Assembly (NCBI GenBank): GCA_030765325.1
Contig: JAVCCT010000142.1
Span: 1-6,947, forward strand
Source of the DNA: Candidatus Stygibacter frigidus
GTDB taxonomy: Bacteria; Cloacimonadota; Cloacimonadia; Cloacimonadales; TCS61
Length of the DNA stretch: 6,947 nt
Direction of reading: 5' to 3'
Shown: positions 5,505 to 6,947 of the stretch, in pieces
Layout of the letters: the number at the start of each line of letters is the position of its first letter
Position numbering within the stretch: the first letter of the stretch is position 1
Translations under genes and position numbers: made by a program
The notes under the pieces: model-generated
Seen by the model: only the letters and a program-made list of their open reading frames with translations
What the model was told of the DNA's origin: nothing
The model's database searches: none

Positions 5505-6947
5505 ATGGCAAAAAGAATAATTTATAAGCCTTCCCGCACTCTTTTAGAATTTCGACTACTGCCCGGGATGACAACTGCGCAATCCACGATAGATAAGATC
5601 AGCCTGGGGACTCCACTGGTATATTCCAGCAGTGATGAAAAGAAATACCGACTCAATATTCCCATAGTATCAGCTGCCATGCAAAGCGTATCTGGCGACA
5701 GGATGGGAATAGAGCTTGCCAAGCTGGGAGGCGTGGCATTTATATTCTGCTCGCAGACAATTGAAGCTCAGGCAGCTATGATCAGGAAGATCAAGAATTA
5801 TAAAGCGGGATTTGTTAATCCTAAGACAGTATCTCCTGATATGACCATTGCTGAGATGTTTGAAATCAGGGAGAAGACGGGATATTCGACTTTTCCAGTA
5901 GTTGATGAAACTAATGTATTCGTGGGACTGATCTCGAAATATGATTATGATCTGGGGTTGCACGGCAATGTGCGGGTAAGCAGCCGTATGATCCCTGTAG
6001 AACATTGTGAGGTCGGCTATAATATAAGTGACCTAAAGGAAGCAAATAACCTGCTGCTGGAAAGTCATAAATCTGTACTACCGATATTGGATGATCATAA
6101 AAGACTGCAATCATTGGTATTTCGCAAAGATATAAATGACCACCTGAATAATCCGGATGAAGTGTGCGATGACCGCAAGCGTCTTCTGGCAGTGGCAGCA
6201 GTGAATACTCATGACTATCGGGAACGGATAAAGGCACTAACTGAAGCAGAAGTGGATGTGATCTCGGTAGATTCTTCTGACGGGTTCTCAGTATATCTGC
6301 AGGAGACAGTGGAATGGTCTTTGGCAGAATATCCTCATATCCCGCTAATAGGTGGGAATATCATAACCGGTGAGGCTTTCAGGTTTTTAGTTGATATTGG
6401 CTGCTCAGCAGTGAAGATCGGAATGGGTGGTGGCTCTATCTGCATCACTCAGGAACAAAAGGGAACTGGAAGAGGACTGGCATCATCCATAATCGATGTG
6501 GCAGCGGAGCGGGACAAGTATTTTAATGAAACCGGGAAATATATTCCATTGATAGCGGATGGCGGAGTTACCAGTACGAAGGATATAACGATTGCCCTGG
6601 CACTTGGAGCTGATTATGTGATGATGGGCAGATACTTTGCCAGAATGGAAGAATCACCCACAAACAAAATAGTTATAAATAATAGAGTGATGAAACCATA
6701 TTGGGGAGAGGGTAGTGCCAAAGCCCGGGAGTGGGTGGAAAAGCGCTATCATCAGATGAAATTTGTGGAAGGGGTGGAAGGCTTTGTGGAATATAGCGGC
6801 AGATTGCGAGATAATCTGGATGAGACATTGATCAAGATCAAGGCATCTATGAGCACCTGCGGTTCAGCAACAATTATGGAATTTCATCAGAAAGCAGAAC
6901 TGGAGCTGATATCCGCCTTATCGATCAGAGAAGGCAAAGCTCATGAC
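5505..6947 (+). CDS. guaB: IMP dehydrogenase, Tritrichomonas-like type (3'-truncated)
   Basis: Oxidises IMP to XMP with NAD+, the first committed step to GMP. The frame is open for 481 codons to the window end with no stop; related proteins are about 500 residues, so only some 5-20 residues should be missing. Seen: SAAMQSVSG at 56-64; two CBS domains at about 103-215 inserted in the barrel; DSSDGFS at 256-262; the catalytic loop GMGGGSIC with Cys313, followed by ITQEQKGTGRG; ADGGV with Asp352 at the phosphate site; MGRYFARMEESPTNK at 374-388; YWGEGS at 399-404; an Arg414-Tyr415 pair in the mobile flap; and EGVEG at 422-426. The usual bacterial GGIGIIHKN is GGVAFIFCSQ here. These features match the T. 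foetus enzyme as I remember it, which also ends in a GAHD-containing tail. GMP reductase is the main alternative, but the intact flap Arg-Tyr favours dehydrogenase. It is probably co-transcribed with pyrI. Confidence 0.92.
   Translation, partial: MAKRIIYKPSRTLLEFRLLPGMTTAQSTIDKISLGTPLVYSSSDEKKYRLNIPIVSAAMQSVSGDRMGIELAKLGGVAFIFCSQTIEAQAAMIRKIKNYKAGFVNPKTVSPDMTIAEMFEIREKTGYSTFPVVDETNVFVGLISKYDYDLGLHGNVRVSSRMIPVEHCEVGYNISDLKEANNLLLESHKSVLPILDDHKRLQSLVFRKDINDHLNNPDEVCDDRKRLLAVAAVNTHDYRERIKALTEAEVDVISVDSSDGFSVYLQETVEWSLAEYPHIPLIGGNIITGEAFRFLVDIGCSAVKIGMGGGSICITQEQKGTGRGLASSIIDVAAERDKYFNETGKYIPLIADGGVTSTKDITIALALGADYVMMGRYFARMEESPTNKIVINNRVMKPYWGEGSAKAREWVEKRYHQMKFVEGVEGFVEYSGRLRDNLDETLIKIKASMSTCGSATIMEFHQKAELELISALSIREGKAHD

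Larger units (their letters stand above)
1..6947 (+). other. Pyrimidine biosynthesis operon with terminal IMP dehydrogenase gene
   Basis: All seven genes are on one strand. Junctions are: pyrD-pyrK 14-base overlap, pyrK-pyrC 4-base overlap, pyrC-pyrEF 8-base gap, pyrEF-pyrB 11-base gap, pyrB-pyrI 1-base gap, pyrI-guaB 12-base gap. None holds a promoter, leader peptide, PyrR-type anti-terminator or terminator. Any transcriptional control must act upstream of base 1, and enzyme-level control probably acts through PyrI. Downstream genes after guaB and a possible carAB upstream cannot be seen. One transcript is inferred from the spacing, not shown. Confidence 0.85.

Noticed and set aside
5505..6947. 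GMP reductase as the identity of the last gene.
   Set aside because: CBS domains and the catalytic Cys loop occur in some GMP reductases too, but the flap Arg-Tyr pair, the EGVEG segment and the long C-terminal part are those of IMP dehydrogenase.

Overview
The window is a single, unbroken, plus-strand gene cluster for de novo UMP synthesis that ends in an IMP dehydrogenase gene. The order is pyrD (5' end cut off), pyrK, pyrC, a fused pyrE-pyrF gene, pyrB, pyrI and a guaB-like gene (last few codons cut off). Every junction is an overlap or a gap of at most 12 bases. I see no room for an internal promoter or terminator, so all seven genes are probably read on one message whose promoter lies upstream of base 1.

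The genes work as a pathway. PyrB and PyrI form allosteric aspartate carbamoyltransferase and make carbamoyl-aspartate. PyrC closes it to dihydroorotate. PyrD with its iron-sulfur flavoprotein partner PyrK oxidises that to orotate, probably with NAD+ as electron acceptor. The PyrE-PyrF fusion converts orotate to OMP and then UMP. Only carbamoyl-phosphate synthetase (carAB) is not seen. The last gene commits IMP to guanine nucleotides, so the cluster joins pyrimidine synthesis to a purine branch-point enzyme.

Two genes stand out. The PyrE-PyrF fusion has the domain order and many signature residues of eukaryotic UMP synthase rather than of usual bacterial PyrE and PyrF. The IMP dehydrogenase looks like the divergent type known from the protozoan Tritrichomonas foetus and from some anaerobic bacteria. 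PyrD and PyrK have motifs that remind me of archaeal versions. The pathway chemistry itself is well known; the novelty is in the lineage mix and the gene grouping, and I see no unknown type of system here.

Organism: clear Shine-Dalgarno sequences, a compact operon, moderately AT-rich DNA with frequent ATA and AGA/AGG codons, and an NAD-type PyrDK enzyme suggest an anaerobic, probably uncultivated bacterium. A Cloacimonadota-like lineage is a guess only; the sequence alone does not settle the phylum. There is no stretch of more than 300 bases without a gene, and I found no RNA genes, mobile elements, CRISPR arrays or significant repeats.
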